Positions 24,326 through 33,850 are shown, counted from the stretch's first letter. The stretch: DNA of 64,000 nt from Luteococcus sp038433135 (GCF_038433135.1 NZ_JBCDMV010000014.1:1-64000); one strand, 5' to 3'. A program made the numbers and translations. Notes: generated from the letters alone by a model not told the origin.

Positions 24326-25243
24326 TCAGAGCCGGTCGAAGGCGCTCCGGCCGGTGACCAGGGTGACGCAGACCAGGATCAGGCCGGCGGCGGCGCAGTG
24401 CCCGGCCGCCCACCACATGTCGACGCCCTTTTCGGCCATCACCTGGCCGAGCACGAATTCCAGGGCGAACAGGCCCAGCATCGTGGCCAGCACGGGGCGC
24501 AGCGTCGGCTGGCTCCAGCCCTTGCGGGCCAGGGCGAACAGGCCCAGGGCCACGGCGACGGCGAAGACCAGCCGGAAGACCTGCAGGCCGACGGCCTCGT
24601 CCTGGCTGACGATCCGCCACATCGGCCACCCGACGACGGCGGTGAAGGAGCCCTTGCCGGCCACCACGATGCCCAGCAGGTGCAGCACGACGACGCCGGC
24701 CATGCACTCGAAGGCCAGCTTGGACAGGGGGGTCCAGTGCCAGCGCGGCGCACCTCGATGCACCGACAGGGTGACCAGGGTGGTGGCCATCAGCACGGTG
24801 AGGGCGCCGAACAGGTCGATCACCGCCAGCGGCTTGGAGATGCCACCGTTGAGCACCACCATGCGACCGAGCAGGGCCGACAGGATGGCGCCGACCACGG
24901 CGGCCCACGGCAGCCAACGCACCATGGGACGCACCTTGCGGACCCGCAGGGCGGTGATGGCGGCGGCCAGCAGCACGAAGCCGGTGCTGGCGGCGATGAT
25001 CCGGTGGCCGAACTCGATGATGTCGTGCACCTCGGCCTCCGGCCCGAAGTGGCCGGGGTAGCAGCCGGGCCAGGTGGGGCAGGCGAAGCCGGAGCCGGTG
25101 GCGGAATTGATGCTTCCGGTGATCACGGTGGCGATGCCGAAGATGGCGGCCAGCCGGAAGAGCAGCCGGACTGCCGGGCTGGTCTCGGCGGGCTGCGCGT
25201 CGCTGCGCTGCTGCAGTGAGACGGAAGGAGTCGCTGTGGACAT
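24326..25243 (-). CDS. ctaA: COX15/CtaA family heme A synthase-like protein
   Basis: 305 aa with about eight membrane helices. The first extracellular loop has the cysteine pair in FACPTWPGCYPG, seen in the CtaA types of Bacillus and actinobacteria, and heme-ligand histidines occur in EFGHR and in later helices (VLHLLG, AAGHC). Oxidises the C8 methyl of heme O to heme A for cytochrome aa3 oxidase. Start at 25243 (MSTATPSV) sits before the basic, first helix. Confidence 0.87.
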   Translation of the reverse strand: MSTATPSVSLQQRSDAQPAETSPAVRLLFRLAAIFGIATVITGSINSATGSGFACPTWPGCYPGHFGPEAEVHDIIEFGHRIIAASTGFVLLAAAITALRVRKVRPMVRWLPWAAVVGAILSALLGRMVVLNGGISKPLAVIDLFGALTVLMATTLVTLSVHRGAPRWHWTPLSKLAFECMAGVVVLHLLGIVVAGKGSFTAVVGWPMWRIVSQDEAVGLQVFRLVFAVAVALGLFALARKGWSQPTLRPVLATMLGLFALEFVLGQVMAEKGVDMWWAAGHCAAAGLILVCVTLVTGRSAFDRL

Positions 25244-25433
25244 GACCTGGTTTCCTGTTGTCGGGAGGGATGTGCTCGCGGTGAGCATTCCGCCTCACCC
25301 TATGCAGCGGCTCGGCCGAGCCGTTCGCCGGGGTCGACAATCGTTGAGCTTTCTCCCACCGGGCCGCTGGCTCGCCAGCGGGGTTGGCAGGCCAGCACGG
25401 TCCCGGAGCTGGTCAGGGGGTCTTTGCCCGCGC

Positions 25434-25982
25434 TCAGCCGAACAGCGTCGCCGAATCCAGCACCGTGATCTGCGGCGCATAGAGCCCCATCACCTGCAGC
25501 GCCGCGACGTGGTTCTCGTCGGAGGATCCGGCGCAGGCGTCGGACACGACGGTGACCGTGCAGCCCGCATCCGCCGCGGCCAGGGCAGTGGAGATCACGC
25601 AGCAGTCGGTGGACACCCCGGCCAGCACCAGGTGCGGATGATCGCCGGTGACGCCGGCCAGCTGCGGCCCCCACTTGCCGAAGGTGTTCACGTCCACCGG
25701 GGGACGGTCGGTCAGGTCGGTCGCGGTGGGCACCAGCTCGAAGAGCGGGTCATCGTCGGGCTGGTCCGCGAAGGGCCAGGCCTGGAAATAGGCCTGCCAG
25801 GAGCCGGCCCGGTCTTTCCCGGGCAGCCACCGGGTGAGCACCACCCGGTCTCCACAGTGGGCGGCCAGTCGGGCCACCACCGGCGCGGTCTGCTCGAAGC
25901 GAGGGGCGCACCACTGGCTCACCGGATCGGCAAAGATCTTCTGGTGGTCGATCACCACCAGCCAGGCGTCGTCGGGAATCAT
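25434..25982 (-). CDS. Isochorismatase-family cysteine hydrolase
   Basis: 182 aa. Catalytic triad residues visible: Asp in VVIDHQ (~11) and Cys in GVSTDCCVISTAL (~128); a Lys is expected between them (GKDRAGSWQ or FGKWG). Family members cut nicotinamide, biuret, peroxyureidoacrylate or isochorismate. It overlaps the upstream NCS1 nucleobase permease gene by 4 nt, so a role in nucleobase or nicotinamide breakdown is the best inference. Confidence 0.82.
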   Translation of the reverse strand: MIPDDAWLVVIDHQKIFADPVSQWCAPRFEQTAPVVARLAAHCGDRVVLTRWLPGKDRAGSWQAYFQAWPFADQPDDDPLFELVPTATDLTDRPPVDVNTFGKWGPQLAGVTGDHPHLVLAGVSTDCCVISTALAAADAGCTVTVVSDACAGSSDENHVAALQVMGLYAPQITVLDSATLFG

Positions 25983-27466
25983 GCCCGCTCCTCCTGTCGC
26001 CTGACGGTGCCTCCGTTGAGCACCAGGTGGCCCACAAAGCCCAGCAGCAGCGCGATGATCACGCCGAGGTTGGCCCAGGGCCAGGTGCCCTCCCAACCGT
26101 CGGGCCCGTGGTGGCCCAGCTTCAGCGGCTCCAGCAGGTAACCCTGCCAGTTGTTGTAGGCGGCGTCGCTGAACTGGTTGATCACCAGCCCCCAGCCGAT
26201 CACCGAGGCCAGCACCATCGTGCCGATCGCGGCCCAGTTGAAGGCGCCGTAGCGGCCGCTGGAGTCGAAGAGCGCGGCGTCGTCATAGGGGCGCTTGCGC
26301 AGCACGATGTCGGCGATCATGATTCCCGCCCAGGCCGAGAGCGGCACGCCCAGCGTCACCAGGAAGCTCTGGAAGGGGCCGATGAAGTCCTGCGCGAAGA
26401 AGACGACGTAGATGGTGCCGATGGTCAGGATGATCCCGTCGAAGGCGGCCGCGGCCGGACGGGGAATCTGGATCCCCAGGCTGAGCAGCGTCAGACCCGA
26501 CGAGTAGATGCCCAGCACCGCGCCGGAGATCAGGGTCAGCACCGCCACCAGCAGGAAGGGCAGCAGCGCCCAGTTGGGCAGCAGGGTGGCCAGCGCACCG
26601 ATCGGATCGCCCTGGATCGCGGTCGACAGGTCTGAGGAGGTGCCGGCCAGCAGCAGGCCGAAGACCACCAGGATCAGCGGCGCGACCGACCCACCAAAGG
26701 TGTTCCAGAAGACCAGCTTGCCCGCGGAGGCGTCTCGCCGCTGGTAGCGGGACCAGTCGGCGGCAATGTTGATCCAGCCCAGGCCGAAGCCGGTCATCAC
26801 CATCACCAACGCGCCGATGGTGGACTGCACCGAGCCGCTGGGCAGCGCGGACACGGTGGGCCAGGAGATGTGCTTGAGCGTCATCGCCATGAAGACGATG
26901 GTGAAGGCGCCGGTGATCCAGGTCAGGATCGACTGGATCTTCATGATGGTGTGGTAGCCGAGCACCGAGGCCACCACGATGAAACCGGCGATCACCACAC
27001 AGGCGATGATCTTGGTGGTGGTGCCGTGGCTCCAGCCGAGCCGGTCGAAGATCGTCGCCGTCGCCAGCGTCGCCGTGATGGTCAGCGAGGTCTCCCAACC
27101 GATCGAGGTCAGCCAGCTGATGATGCCCGGCACCTTCTGCCCCTGCACCCCGAAGGCAGCCCGGGAGAGCACCATGGTGGGCACCGAGCCGCGCTTGCCT
27201 GCGATCGCGATCACCCCGCAGAGCGCGAAACTCAGCACGATGCCCAGCACACCAACAATCAGCGCCTGCCAGAAGGAGATGCCGAAACCCAGCAGGTAGG
27301 CGCCGTAGGTCAACCCGAAGACGCTGACATTGGCCGCGAACCAGGGCCAGAACAGGTCGTGCGGGTTCGCCGTGCGCTCGGAATCCGGCACGACGTCGAT
27401 GCCCTGCATCTCGACAAGGCGGGAGGAAGCGGTGGCCTGCTCGGCCACCTGCGGTGTGCTCGACAT
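25979..27466 (-). CDS. NCS1-family cytosine/purine/allantoin permease
   Basis: 495 aa with twelve membrane helices. The N-terminal signature NPHDLFWPWFAANVSVFG is typical of CodB-like NCS1 carriers; later GWINIAADWSRYQRRDAS and the end of helix 10 (AGIMIADIVL) agree. Imports a nucleobase or related ring by cation symport. Start 27466 has AATGAT-like -10 sequence upstream; it is the first gene of the two-gene operon with the hydrolase. Confidence 0.9.
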   Translation of the reverse strand: MSSTPQVAEQATASSRLVEMQGIDVVPDSERTANPHDLFWPWFAANVSVFGLTYGAYLLGFGISFWQALIVGVLGIVLSFALCGVIAIAGKRGSVPTMVLSRAAFGVQGQKVPGIISWLTSIGWETSLTITATLATATIFDRLGWSHGTTTKIIACVVIAGFIVVASVLGYHTIMKIQSILTWITGAFTIVFMAMTLKHISWPTVSALPSGSVQSTIGALVMVMTGFGLGWINIAADWSRYQRRDASAGKLVFWNTFGGSVAPLILVVFGLLLAGTSSDLSTAIQGDPIGALATLLPNWALLPFLLVAVLTLISGAVLGIYSSGLTLLSLGIQIPRPAAAAFDGIILTIGTIYVVFFAQDFIGPFQSFLVTLGVPLSAWAGIMIADIVLRKRPYDDAALFDSSGRYGAFNWAAIGTMVLASVIGWGLVINQFSDAAYNNWQGYLLEPLKLGHHGPDGWEGTWPWANLGVIIALLLGFVGHLVLNGGTVRRQEERA

Positions 27467-27572
27467 GGCGACATCATTGCACCGGCCGCTGACAATTCTG
27501 CGCAGGGCACGACGGCGGGACGTTTCGACGTGGTTAACCCGGATGTTGCCGAAGCCTCCTACGGTCGTCGCC

Positions 27573-28856
27573 ATGCGTACCCCACGAATCACCACCCTTG
27601 CCCTGGCCGCGAGCCTCGCCGTTGGCGTCGTCGCAGCCACCGCCCCGGCCCAGGCCGCGCCCACCGGACATCCCCTGCCGAGCAAGAAGAAGACGCCGCG
27701 TACGGATCCCGACGTCCGCTTCGCAACCTTCAACGCGTCGCTGAACCGCGGCGCCGCCGGAGACCTGGTCAAGGACCTCGCCACGCGCGACAATGCGCAG
27801 GCCCAGACCATTGCCGAGATCATCCAGCGGGCCAATCCCGACGTCGTGCTGGTCAACGAATTCGACTATGTGGAGGGCGGCAAGGCCGCCGAACTCTTCC
27901 GCGACAACTACCTGGCGGTCAGTCAGAACGGGGCCGGGAGTGCCCACTACCCCTATTACTACGTCGCCCCGGTGAACACCGGTGTTCCGTCGGGTCATGA
28001 CCTGAACAAGGACGGCAAGACCGGCGGCCCCGACGATGCCTGGGGCTTCGGGCTGTTCCCCGGCCAGTACGGCATGGTGGTCTACTCCAAGTACCCGATC
28101 GACCAGCACAGCATCCGCACCTTCCAGAACTTCCGCTGGCAGGACATGCCCGGCGCGCTGCTGCCCGACGACCCGAAGACCGCCGCCGCGGGCGACTGGT
28201 ACTCCCGCGAGGAGCTGGCCAGTTTCCCGCTGAGCAGCAAGTCGCACTGGGACCTGCCGATCATGATCGGCACCAAGCGGGTGCACCTGCTGGCCTCCCA
28301 CCCGACCCCGCCGGTCTTCGACGGGCCGGAGGATCGCAATGGCCGTCGTAACCACGACGAGATCCGGCTCTGGGCGGACTACATCGCCGGCGGCAAGCGG
28401 GCCAGTTACCTGTATGACGACCAGGGACGCCGTGGTGGGCTCAAGCGCGGCGAGCGCTTCGTGATCGCCGGCGACCAGAACTCGGACCCCCGGGACGGTG
28501 ACTCGCTGCCCGGCGCCATCCAGCAGCTGCTGGACCATCGTCGCGTCAATTCCGCCAGCATCCCCGCCAGCGAGGGCGGCCCGGAGGCGTCGCGGCTGCA
28601 GGGGCAGGCCAATGCCACCCACACCAGCGATCCGCGCTTCGACACGGCAGATTTTGGGGATGCCATCGGCAGTTCGGGCAACATGCGCGCCGACTACGTG
28701 CTGCCCAGCCGCAACCTCACAATCCTGGATTCGGCGGTCTTCTGGCCGACGCAGGCCGATCCGCTGTCCCGGCTGACCGGCACCCACCCCTTCCCGAGCA
28801 GCGACCACCGGCTGGTCTGGGTGGACGTGAAGCTGCGTCACCGGCTGGCACGCTGA
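27573..28856 (+). CDS. Secreted endonuclease/exonuclease/phosphatase family protein
   Basis: 427 aa. Sec signal peptide, residues 1-28 (TLALAASLAVGVVAATAPAQA with AQA cleavage). The EEP fold shows RFATFNAS, NPDVVLVNEFD (metal Glu), HLLASHPTPPVF, FVIAGDQNSDP and SSDHRLVWVDV (catalytic His). This type may cut phospholipids, sugar phosphates or nucleic acids outside the cell. ATG follows TACGGT by 7 nt. Confidence 0.86.
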   Translation: MRTPRITTLALAASLAVGVVAATAPAQAAPTGHPLPSKKKTPRTDPDVRFATFNASLNRGAAGDLVKDLATRDNAQAQTIAEIIQRANPDVVLVNEFDYVEGGKAAELFRDNYLAVSQNGAGSAHYPYYYVAPVNTGVPSGHDLNKDGKTGGPDDAWGFGLFPGQYGMVVYSKYPIDQHSIRTFQNFRWQDMPGALLPDDPKTAAAGDWYSREELASFPLSSKSHWDLPIMIGTKRVHLLASHPTPPVFDGPEDRNGRRNHDEIRLWADYIAGGKRASYLYDDQGRRGGLKRGERFVIAGDQNSDPRDGDSLPGAIQQLLDHRRVNSASIPASEGGPEASRLQGQANATHTSDPRFDTADFGDAIGSSGNMRADYVLPSRNLTILDSAVFWPTQADPLSRLTGTHPFPSSDHRLVWVDVKLRHRLAR

Positions 28857-28861
28857 GGGCC

Positions 28862-28959
28862 CCTCGACAGGCTCGGGGATCGTGGTTGGGTCAGGCTCGG
28901 GGATCGTGGTTGCATCGGGCTCGGCGCCCGGGTAATCGCGGCGGCCGGGCCTGTCGAGG
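28862..28959. repeat. Inverted repeat, CCTCGACAGGC family, with internal direct repeat
   Basis: CCTCGACAGGC (28862-28872) pairs with GCCTGTCGAGG (28949-28959). The interior has a ~20-bp direct duplication beginning GGCTCGGGGATC. A related inverted repeat with 15-bp arms is at 62228-62293, so this is a dispersed extragenic palindrome. It separates two convergent genes and may help terminate both. Confidence 0.6.
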
Positions 28960-28965
28960 CCTGGG

Positions 28966-29472
28966 TTACTTGCTGCGGGTGACCGGCGGCTCGGCCGACC
29001 AGGGGAAGACGATCCACTTGTCCGTCTTCGCCCAGACATAGTCCGGGTCGACGATCGTGGTGGGCTTGGCGTAGAGCACGACGCTCTTCACCTCGGCGCC
29101 GAAGCCCTCCAGCAGCTTGATCACCAGATCGAGCGTGCGGCCGGAGTCCGCCACGTCGTCGACCACCAGCACCCGCTTGCCCTGAATCGAGTCGGTGTCC
29201 AGCAGGGGAGCGAGCAGCACCGGATCGGGCAGGGTCTCGTGCACGTCGGTGTAGAACTCGACATTGATCGCGTCGGTGAGCTTGGTGCCCATCGCATAGG
29301 TGAGGGCTCCGCCGGGCAGCATGCCGCCGCGGGCCACCGCAATGATGATCTCCGGATCGAAGCCGGAATCCACCACCTGCTGGGCGAGCTCCCGGGAGGC
29401 ATCCCCGAAGCCCTGCCAGGTGAGAACTTCCTTGTCGGCGAGGTCGCTGGAATCCGCGTGATAGGCAGTCAT
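28966..29472 (-). CDS. Phosphoribosyltransferase (purine-salvage type)
   Basis: 168 aa. PRPP motif VLVVDDVADSGRTL (~residue 100) and the AVARGGMLPGG loop identify a type I PRTase, close to xanthine/hypoxanthine enzymes. Converts a purine base plus PRPP to a nucleotide. Nearby NCS1 permease (1.5 kb away) makes a purine-salvage link plausible. Substrate not determined. Confidence 0.85.
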   Translation of the reverse strand: MTAYHADSSDLADKEVLTWQGFGDASRELAQQVVDSGFDPEIIIAVARGGMLPGGALTYAMGTKLTDAINVEFYTDVHETLPDPVLLAPLLDTDSIQGKRVLVVDDVADSGRTLDLVIKLLEGFGAEVKSVVLYAKPTTIVDPDYVWAKTDKWIVFPWSAEPPVTRSK

Positions 29473-29481
29473 GCGGGAAGC

Positions 29482-30033
29482 CTACTGGCCCGGGTGGCCG
29501 GGCTTCGCGTCGGGGAAGGTGAGCTGCACGAACAGGGCGTCCAGCCAACGGTCGAATTTGCGGCCCACCTCGGGCAGCCGTCCCACCGGGACGAAGCCGA
29601 GCTTTTCATGGAAGGCCACCGACGCCTCATTGTTCGCGTCCAGGACCCCGATCATGGCGTGCACGCCGTCCCCGCGGGCCCGGTCGATCAGGGCCAGCAT
29701 CAGCATCCGGCCGACGCCCAGGGCCCGCTGGCCGTCGGCGACGTAGATGCTGTGCTCCACGGTCTGGCCGTATCCGGCCTTGTCCCGGAAGGTTCCGAAG
29801 GAGGCGAAGCCCAGCACCCGGCCCTCGTCCTCGGCCACCAGCACCGCCTGGTTGCGGTTGCGTCGCTCCTCCAGCCACGCCCGTCGATTCTCCACGCTCA
29901 CCGGCTCCAGGTCATAGCTGGCCGTGGTGCCCACCCCCGCGTCGTTGTAGATGTCGGTGATGGCCTCGAGATCCGCCTCCCGTGCAGGTCGGATGGTGAT
30001 GGTGGCAGTGGGCGGAACGTCATGCGCTGACAT
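29482..30033 (-). CDS. GNAT N-acetyltransferase, phosphinothricin-type
   Basis: 183 aa. IRPAREADLEAITDIYNDAG, SIYVADGQRALGVGRMLM (acetyl-CoA pyrophosphate loop RALGVG) and NNEASVAFHEKLGF are the classic Pat/Bar family blocks. Acetylates a small amine or amino acid. ATG follows TAGAGT by 7 nt; the product is complete. Confidence 0.87.
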   Translation of the reverse strand: MSAHDVPPTATITIRPAREADLEAITDIYNDAGVGTTASYDLEPVSVENRRAWLEERRNRNQAVLVAEDEGRVLGFASFGTFRDKAGYGQTVEHSIYVADGQRALGVGRMLMLALIDRARGDGVHAMIGVLDANNEASVAFHEKLGFVPVGRLPEVGRKFDRWLDALFVQLTFPDAKPGHPGQ

Positions 30034-30093
30034 GGGGCCCACTCTAGTGCCGAGCCAGTGCCCGGATCCGCAGCCAGGGCAGGTCGACGATGA

Positions 30094-30126
30094 GTGGGTG
30101 CCGCCGCGTCGTGCGACGGCACCCAC
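30094..30126. terminator. Hairpin, candidate terminator
   Basis: GTGGGTGCCG pairs with CGGCACCCAC around a 13-nt loop that can extend the stem by three more pairs. It lies just after the stop of the secreted protein gene at 30150 (minus strand). No clear U tract. Confidence 0.6.
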
Positions 30127-30149
30127 CTGCTCACGGGACGCTGGATCGT

Positions 30150-30851
30150 TCAGCGTCGGGCCAGCCGAACGGCCAAAGCGTCGGCAGTGGCGTAGGCGCC
30201 GCACTGGCCCACCGTCTCCTCCCCGCGCAGCGTCGCGCAGTTGTGGTCCTCACCCCGGCTGCGCACGACCAGCCAGGTGAGGCGGTTCCCCACCTGGACG
30301 ACGGTCGCGTCCTCGAAGTCCAGCGAGCGCTTGCCCACGTGGCGTCGCGAAGCGTCGGCAGCAATGGCGTTCACCGTCGCCCCCTTGGCGGCGCGCACGG
30401 TGGCCCGCCGCAGGGGCAGACGTCCGGACACGGCACCGACGGTGCTGTTCGTGTCGGTGTCGGTGACGCAGTCCCGGTAGGAGTCCAAGATGCTGTCGCG
30501 CGCCGCCCTGGCCAGCTTGGTGGTGCGGAAGTCGAGCACCACCTGGGTGGTGCTGATCTGCTTGAAGTCCCGGACCCAGATGCTGCGTTGGCCCAGTCGG
30601 GTGGGCTGCTGGCACAGCGAGAACCGGGCCGGCAGGCGCGTGGCCTTCCGGGTGGTGGCCTTGCCCACGGGTCGTCCCGGACGGGGGACCGGGGACAGGT
30701 CCGGGGCGGTGGCCAGGTTGCGGGCGGTGGGCCTGGGCAGTTCCTGCGACCTCGGGGCTGCCTGGCCGGGAGTGGCTGCCAGCCCGGACGTGGCCAGCAG
30801 GGCCATGCTCGCGACGGTGACGGCGGCACGCCGACGGGTGATGCGGTTCAT
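30150..30851 (-). CDS. Secreted protein, sensor-domain-like (paralogue of the anti-sigma ectodomain)
   Basis: 233 aa. Sec signal peptide ends about residue 32 (ATPGQAAP). The mature region has SIWVRDFKQISTTQVVLDF, a CVTDTD cysteine, VVQVGNRLTWLVV and NCATLRG..CGAYATADALAVRL, matching the extracellular part of the anti-sigma factor next door (VREFKD, VIVQVGNRLTWL, CGAFASAQAVATRL). Cysteines are paired in both. Same strand, 116 bp downstream of the anti-sigma gene, so a possible modulator or target of the same pathway. Confidence 0.75.
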   Translation of the reverse strand: MNRITRRRAAVTVASMALLATSGLAATPGQAAPRSQELPRPTARNLATAPDLSPVPRPGRPVGKATTRKATRLPARFSLCQQPTRLGQRSIWVRDFKQISTTQVVLDFRTTKLARAARDSILDSYRDCVTDTDTNSTVGAVSGRLPLRRATVRAAKGATVNAIAADASRRHVGKRSLDFEDATVVQVGNRLTWLVVRSRGEDHNCATLRGEETVGQCGAYATADALAVRLARR

Positions 30852-30967
30852 GGTGTCCTCCTTGGAGTGTGACCGGACGGTCCGGCACCTCCTCACCCAT
30901 CCCTACGGATCGGGCCTCGCGGAGGTTGAGTGCCAGCGGGAACTTTCTGCGGCGAGCGGTTGGCAAG

Positions 30968-31786
30968 TCAGCGGGACAACCGCGTGGCCACGGCCTGGGC
31001 GGAGGCGAAGGCGCCGCAGGCCCCCACCGTGTCGCTTGGAGTCAGGCCGCAGTTCTGCTCCTCACCGCCCACCTGGGACAGCCAGGTGAGTCGGTTGCCG
31101 ACCTGCACGATGACCGACTCCTCATGGCGTGCCTGGGCGTTCTCCCCCTCTGCCTTCCAGGAGGGGTTGGCCACCACGGCCACGACGGGCTGGAAGGCCG
31201 GTTGTTGGACCGGCAAGGTCTTGCCCGTCCACTCGTCGACAGTGCCTGCATGACGGCCGCAGTCGCGGTACCAGCCGAGGATGCGCTGTCGGGCGGCGGT
31301 GGCGTCCTGCGGGCTGGAGAAGCCGAGCACGGCCGCGGTCACCCGGGCATCCTTGAACTCTCGCACCCGCAGCGACTCCTGTCCCAGTTGTGGATGGGGC
31401 TGGCAGAGCGTGGGGCTGCCACCCCAGAGTCCGTCGGGATGGTCCACCGGCTGCCCCAGCGGCAGGCTGTAGGTGCCCATCGGAGCGAGGTCGCTTGCTG
31501 TGGGCAACTGCTCGGCTCCGACCGCTGGTAGGGGCGACGGCGCCGTGGCGGACGGTGTCGAGAGGCTCTCGAGCCTGGTCTGGTCGTCGCGGGAGCGGTG
31601 TACCACGACCAGCGTGGTCACGAGGACCGCGAGACCGACCAGGATCGCCACGAGCCCGAGCGCCAGTCGACGCCGCCGCAGGCGGCCACGCGCCTCGGTG
31701 ACGGCTCGAGCGGCGGACGCGTCGCTGCCGACGGGATCCACGGCGCCCAGCAGGCGTCGCAGCTCGCCTTCGTCGATCTGGCTCAT
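30968..31786 (-). CDS. Membrane anti-sigma-factor-like protein with extracellular domain
   Basis: 272 aa. A short cytoplasmic N-terminus (MSQIDEGELRRLLGAVDPVG...), one membrane helix (residues ~40-60, RLALGLVAILVGLAVLVTTL), then a secreted domain with cysteines and VIVQVGNRLTWLSQ. Its start overlaps the ECF sigma gene by 4 nt (ATGA), the usual order for a sigma/anti-sigma pair. No zinc-binding ZAS motif (HxxxCxxC) is visible, so it may bind sigma in another way. Confidence 0.72.
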   Translation of the reverse strand: MSQIDEGELRRLLGAVDPVGSDASAARAVTEARGRLRRRRLALGLVAILVGLAVLVTTLVVVHRSRDDQTRLESLSTPSATAPSPLPAVGAEQLPTASDLAPMGTYSLPLGQPVDHPDGLWGGSPTLCQPHPQLGQESLRVREFKDARVTAAVLGFSSPQDATAARQRILGWYRDCGRHAGTVDEWTGKTLPVQQPAFQPVVAVVANPSWKAEGENAQARHEESVIVQVGNRLTWLSQVGGEEQNCGLTPSDTVGACGAFASAQAVATRLSR

Positions 31787-32319
31787 CGTGGGCTCTCCGT
31801 TGGTTGTGGTTCTTGGCTGCGCAGCCGGGACAGAGCCCGGGAACAGGTGGACTTCACGGTGCCACGGCTGACGCCCATCTCCTCGGCCACCTCCGCCTCG
31901 GACAGGTCAGCGTAGTAGCGCAGCACCACCATGGTGCGCTCCCGTGTCGAGAGCCCCGCCAGCTGGCGCACGATCGCGTCGCGATCGTCCACGGAGCTGT
32001 ACTGGTCACCGGACTGGGGGTCCGTGTCGGACTCGGCCTCATGTCCTGACAGTGGGTCGCGACGTGACCGACGCCATCGGTCGGTGGCGAGGTTGGTCAT
32101 GACCCGGCGGGCGTAGGCGAAGGCGGTTGCCTCCTCGATGCGATCCCAGGCCAGATAGGTGCGGACCAAGGTTTCCTGCAGCAGGTCCTCGGCTGCGTGC
32201 CGATCACCGATCAGCATCACCGCCAACCGGCCAAGCCAGTCCCGCTCGTCCTCCACGAAGGCCGTGAAACGAGACTCCTTGTCCGCAGGGAGGTGCTCCG
32301 TGCCGTAACGCGGTGGCAT
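31783..32319 (-). CDS. ECF RNA polymerase sigma factor (SigE-like)
   Basis: 178 aa. Region 2 (DRHAAEDLLQETLVRTYLAW and RRVMTNLATDRWRR) recognises the -10 box, region 4 (LSTRERTMVVLRYYADLSEAEVAEEMGVSRGTVKSTCSRALSRLR) the -35 box. Start 32319 is favoured by GGAAAG a few nt upstream; 32328 is possible. Divergent from a MFS gene. The partner at 30968 probably holds it inactive. Confidence 0.92.
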   Translation of the reverse strand: MPPRYGTEHLPADKESRFTAFVEDERDWLGRLAVMLIGDRHAAEDLLQETLVRTYLAWDRIEEATAFAYARRVMTNLATDRWRRSRRDPLSGHEAESDTDPQSGDQYSSVDDRDAIVRQLAGLSTRERTMVVLRYYADLSEAEVAEEMGVSRGTVKSTCSRALSRLRSQEPQPTESPR

Positions 32320-32392
32320 GCTTTCCATGATACGGCAGACCCCGGTACCCTTCAGCAACTGCCGACTCACCTCCCCCGAAGGATGGCCAGAC

Positions 32393-33730
32393 GTGAAGGA
32401 CCAGCTCACCCGCTCCCAGCGTCTGGAATCGCTGGAGTACAACCACGCGCACACCCGGCTGCTGGTCGGTTCCGGCATCGGCTGGGCACTCGACGCGATG
32501 GACGTCGGGCTGATCAGCTTCGTGATGGCCGCGCTGACCGTGCAGTGGAAGCTCAGCCTGCACCAGACCAGCTGGCTTGGCTCTATCGGCTTCGTCGGTA
32601 TGGCGCTGGGTGCCTCCCTGGGTGGGCTGCTGGCGGATCGGATCGGCCGACGCCAGGTCTTTGCCGCGACGCTGCTGGTCTACGGCCTGGCCACCGCCGC
32701 CTCGGCCCTGGTCTCCGGGATCGCCGCCCTGATGGCGCTGCGCTTCATCGTCGGCTTGGGCCTGGGCGCAGAACTCCCGGTGGCCTCGACGCTGGTCAGC
32801 GAGTTCGCGCCGGCCAAGATCCGCGGCCGGATGGTGGTGGCGCTGGAGGCCTTCTGGGCGGTCGGCTGGATGATGGCGGCGCTGCTGGGATACCTGGTCA
32901 TTCCGCACAGTCACAACGGCTGGCGCTACGCCCTGGCGGTCGGGGTCGTCCCCACCCTCTACGCCGCCGTGATCCGGCGGCACCTGCCCGAGAGCGTGCG
33001 CTTCCTGGAGTCCAAGGGGCGCGACGACGAGGCGGAGGCCGCCGTTCGTGGTTTCGAGGATGCGGCCAAGGTGCGCCCCGCGGGGGAGGATCGCGAGCCG
33101 GCCACCCCGGTGGTCGATGACCTGGCCGAGCCCACCGGCCCGCAGAACATCTGGTCCAGACGGCTGCGGCTGCGCACCGCGGCGTTGTGGATCGTCTGGT
33201 TCTGCATCAACCTGAGCTACTACGGGGCCTTCATCTGGATCCCGTCGCTGCTGGTCAAACAGGGTTTCAGCATCGTCAAGTCCTTCGAGTTCACCCTGAT
33301 CATGACGCTGGCGCAGTTGCCCGGTTATGCCCTGGCGGCCTGGCTGATCGAGGCCTGGGGCCGGCGCGCCACCCTGGCGAGCTTCCTGTTCGGCTCCGCA
33401 CTGGCGGCCCTGGCCTATGGCCATGCCGGAAGCCACACCGAGATCCTGGCGGCGGGTTGCGCGCTGAGCTTCGCCAACCTGGGTGCCTGGGGTGCTCTCT
33501 ACGCCATCGGCCCGGAGATCTACCCGACGTCGATCCGCGGAACCGGCACCGGGGCGGCCGCCGCCTTCGGCCGGATCGCGTCGATCGCCGCGCCGCTGCT
33601 GGTGCCGGTGCTGATTGCCCAAGGAGGCAATGGGCTGGCCTTCACCGTCTTCTCCGCCGCCTTCGCCGTCGCGGCGCTGGCCTGCTTCGCGCTGCCGGAG
33701 GCCCGCAACCGGAGTCTGGGCCGGGTCTGA
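32393..33730 (+). CDS. MFS transporter, NiaP/aromatic-acid-type
   Basis: 445 aa, twelve helices. GWALDAMDVGLISFVMAAL and LADRIGRRQVFAATLL are the helix-1 and loop 2-3 signatures; SNxYPTSIRGTGTG-like sequence EIYPTSIRGTGTG precedes helix 11. This subgroup (D-A-M-D in helix 1) imports niacin or aromatic and related organic acids. GTG at 32393 is chosen for its GAAGGATGG site; an ATG at 32318 would run into the sigma gene. Confidence 0.85.
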   Translation: MKDQLTRSQRLESLEYNHAHTRLLVGSGIGWALDAMDVGLISFVMAALTVQWKLSLHQTSWLGSIGFVGMALGASLGGLLADRIGRRQVFAATLLVYGLATAASALVSGIAALMALRFIVGLGLGAELPVASTLVSEFAPAKIRGRMVVALEAFWAVGWMMAALLGYLVIPHSHNGWRYALAVGVVPTLYAAVIRRHLPESVRFLESKGRDDEAEAAVRGFEDAAKVRPAGEDREPATPVVDDLAEPTGPQNIWSRRLRLRTAALWIVWFCINLSYYGAFIWIPSLLVKQGFSIVKSFEFTLIMTLAQLPGYALAAWLIEAWGRRATLASFLFGSALAALAYGHAGSHTEILAAGCALSFANLGAWGALYAIGPEIYPTSIRGTGTGAAAAFGRIASIAAPLLVPVLIAQGGNGLAFTVFSAAFAVAALACFALPEARNRSLGRV

Positions 33731-33850
33731 CGCGTCGTTGCGCCGAGTCTGCTCGGGGATCGCGCCCAACCGGCCCGTCCCAGATGAATCCGAGCTGACA
33801 ACTGCGCAACAACTCGCCCCCGACCGGGAAATCCGGGGCAGAGTGGGCTC

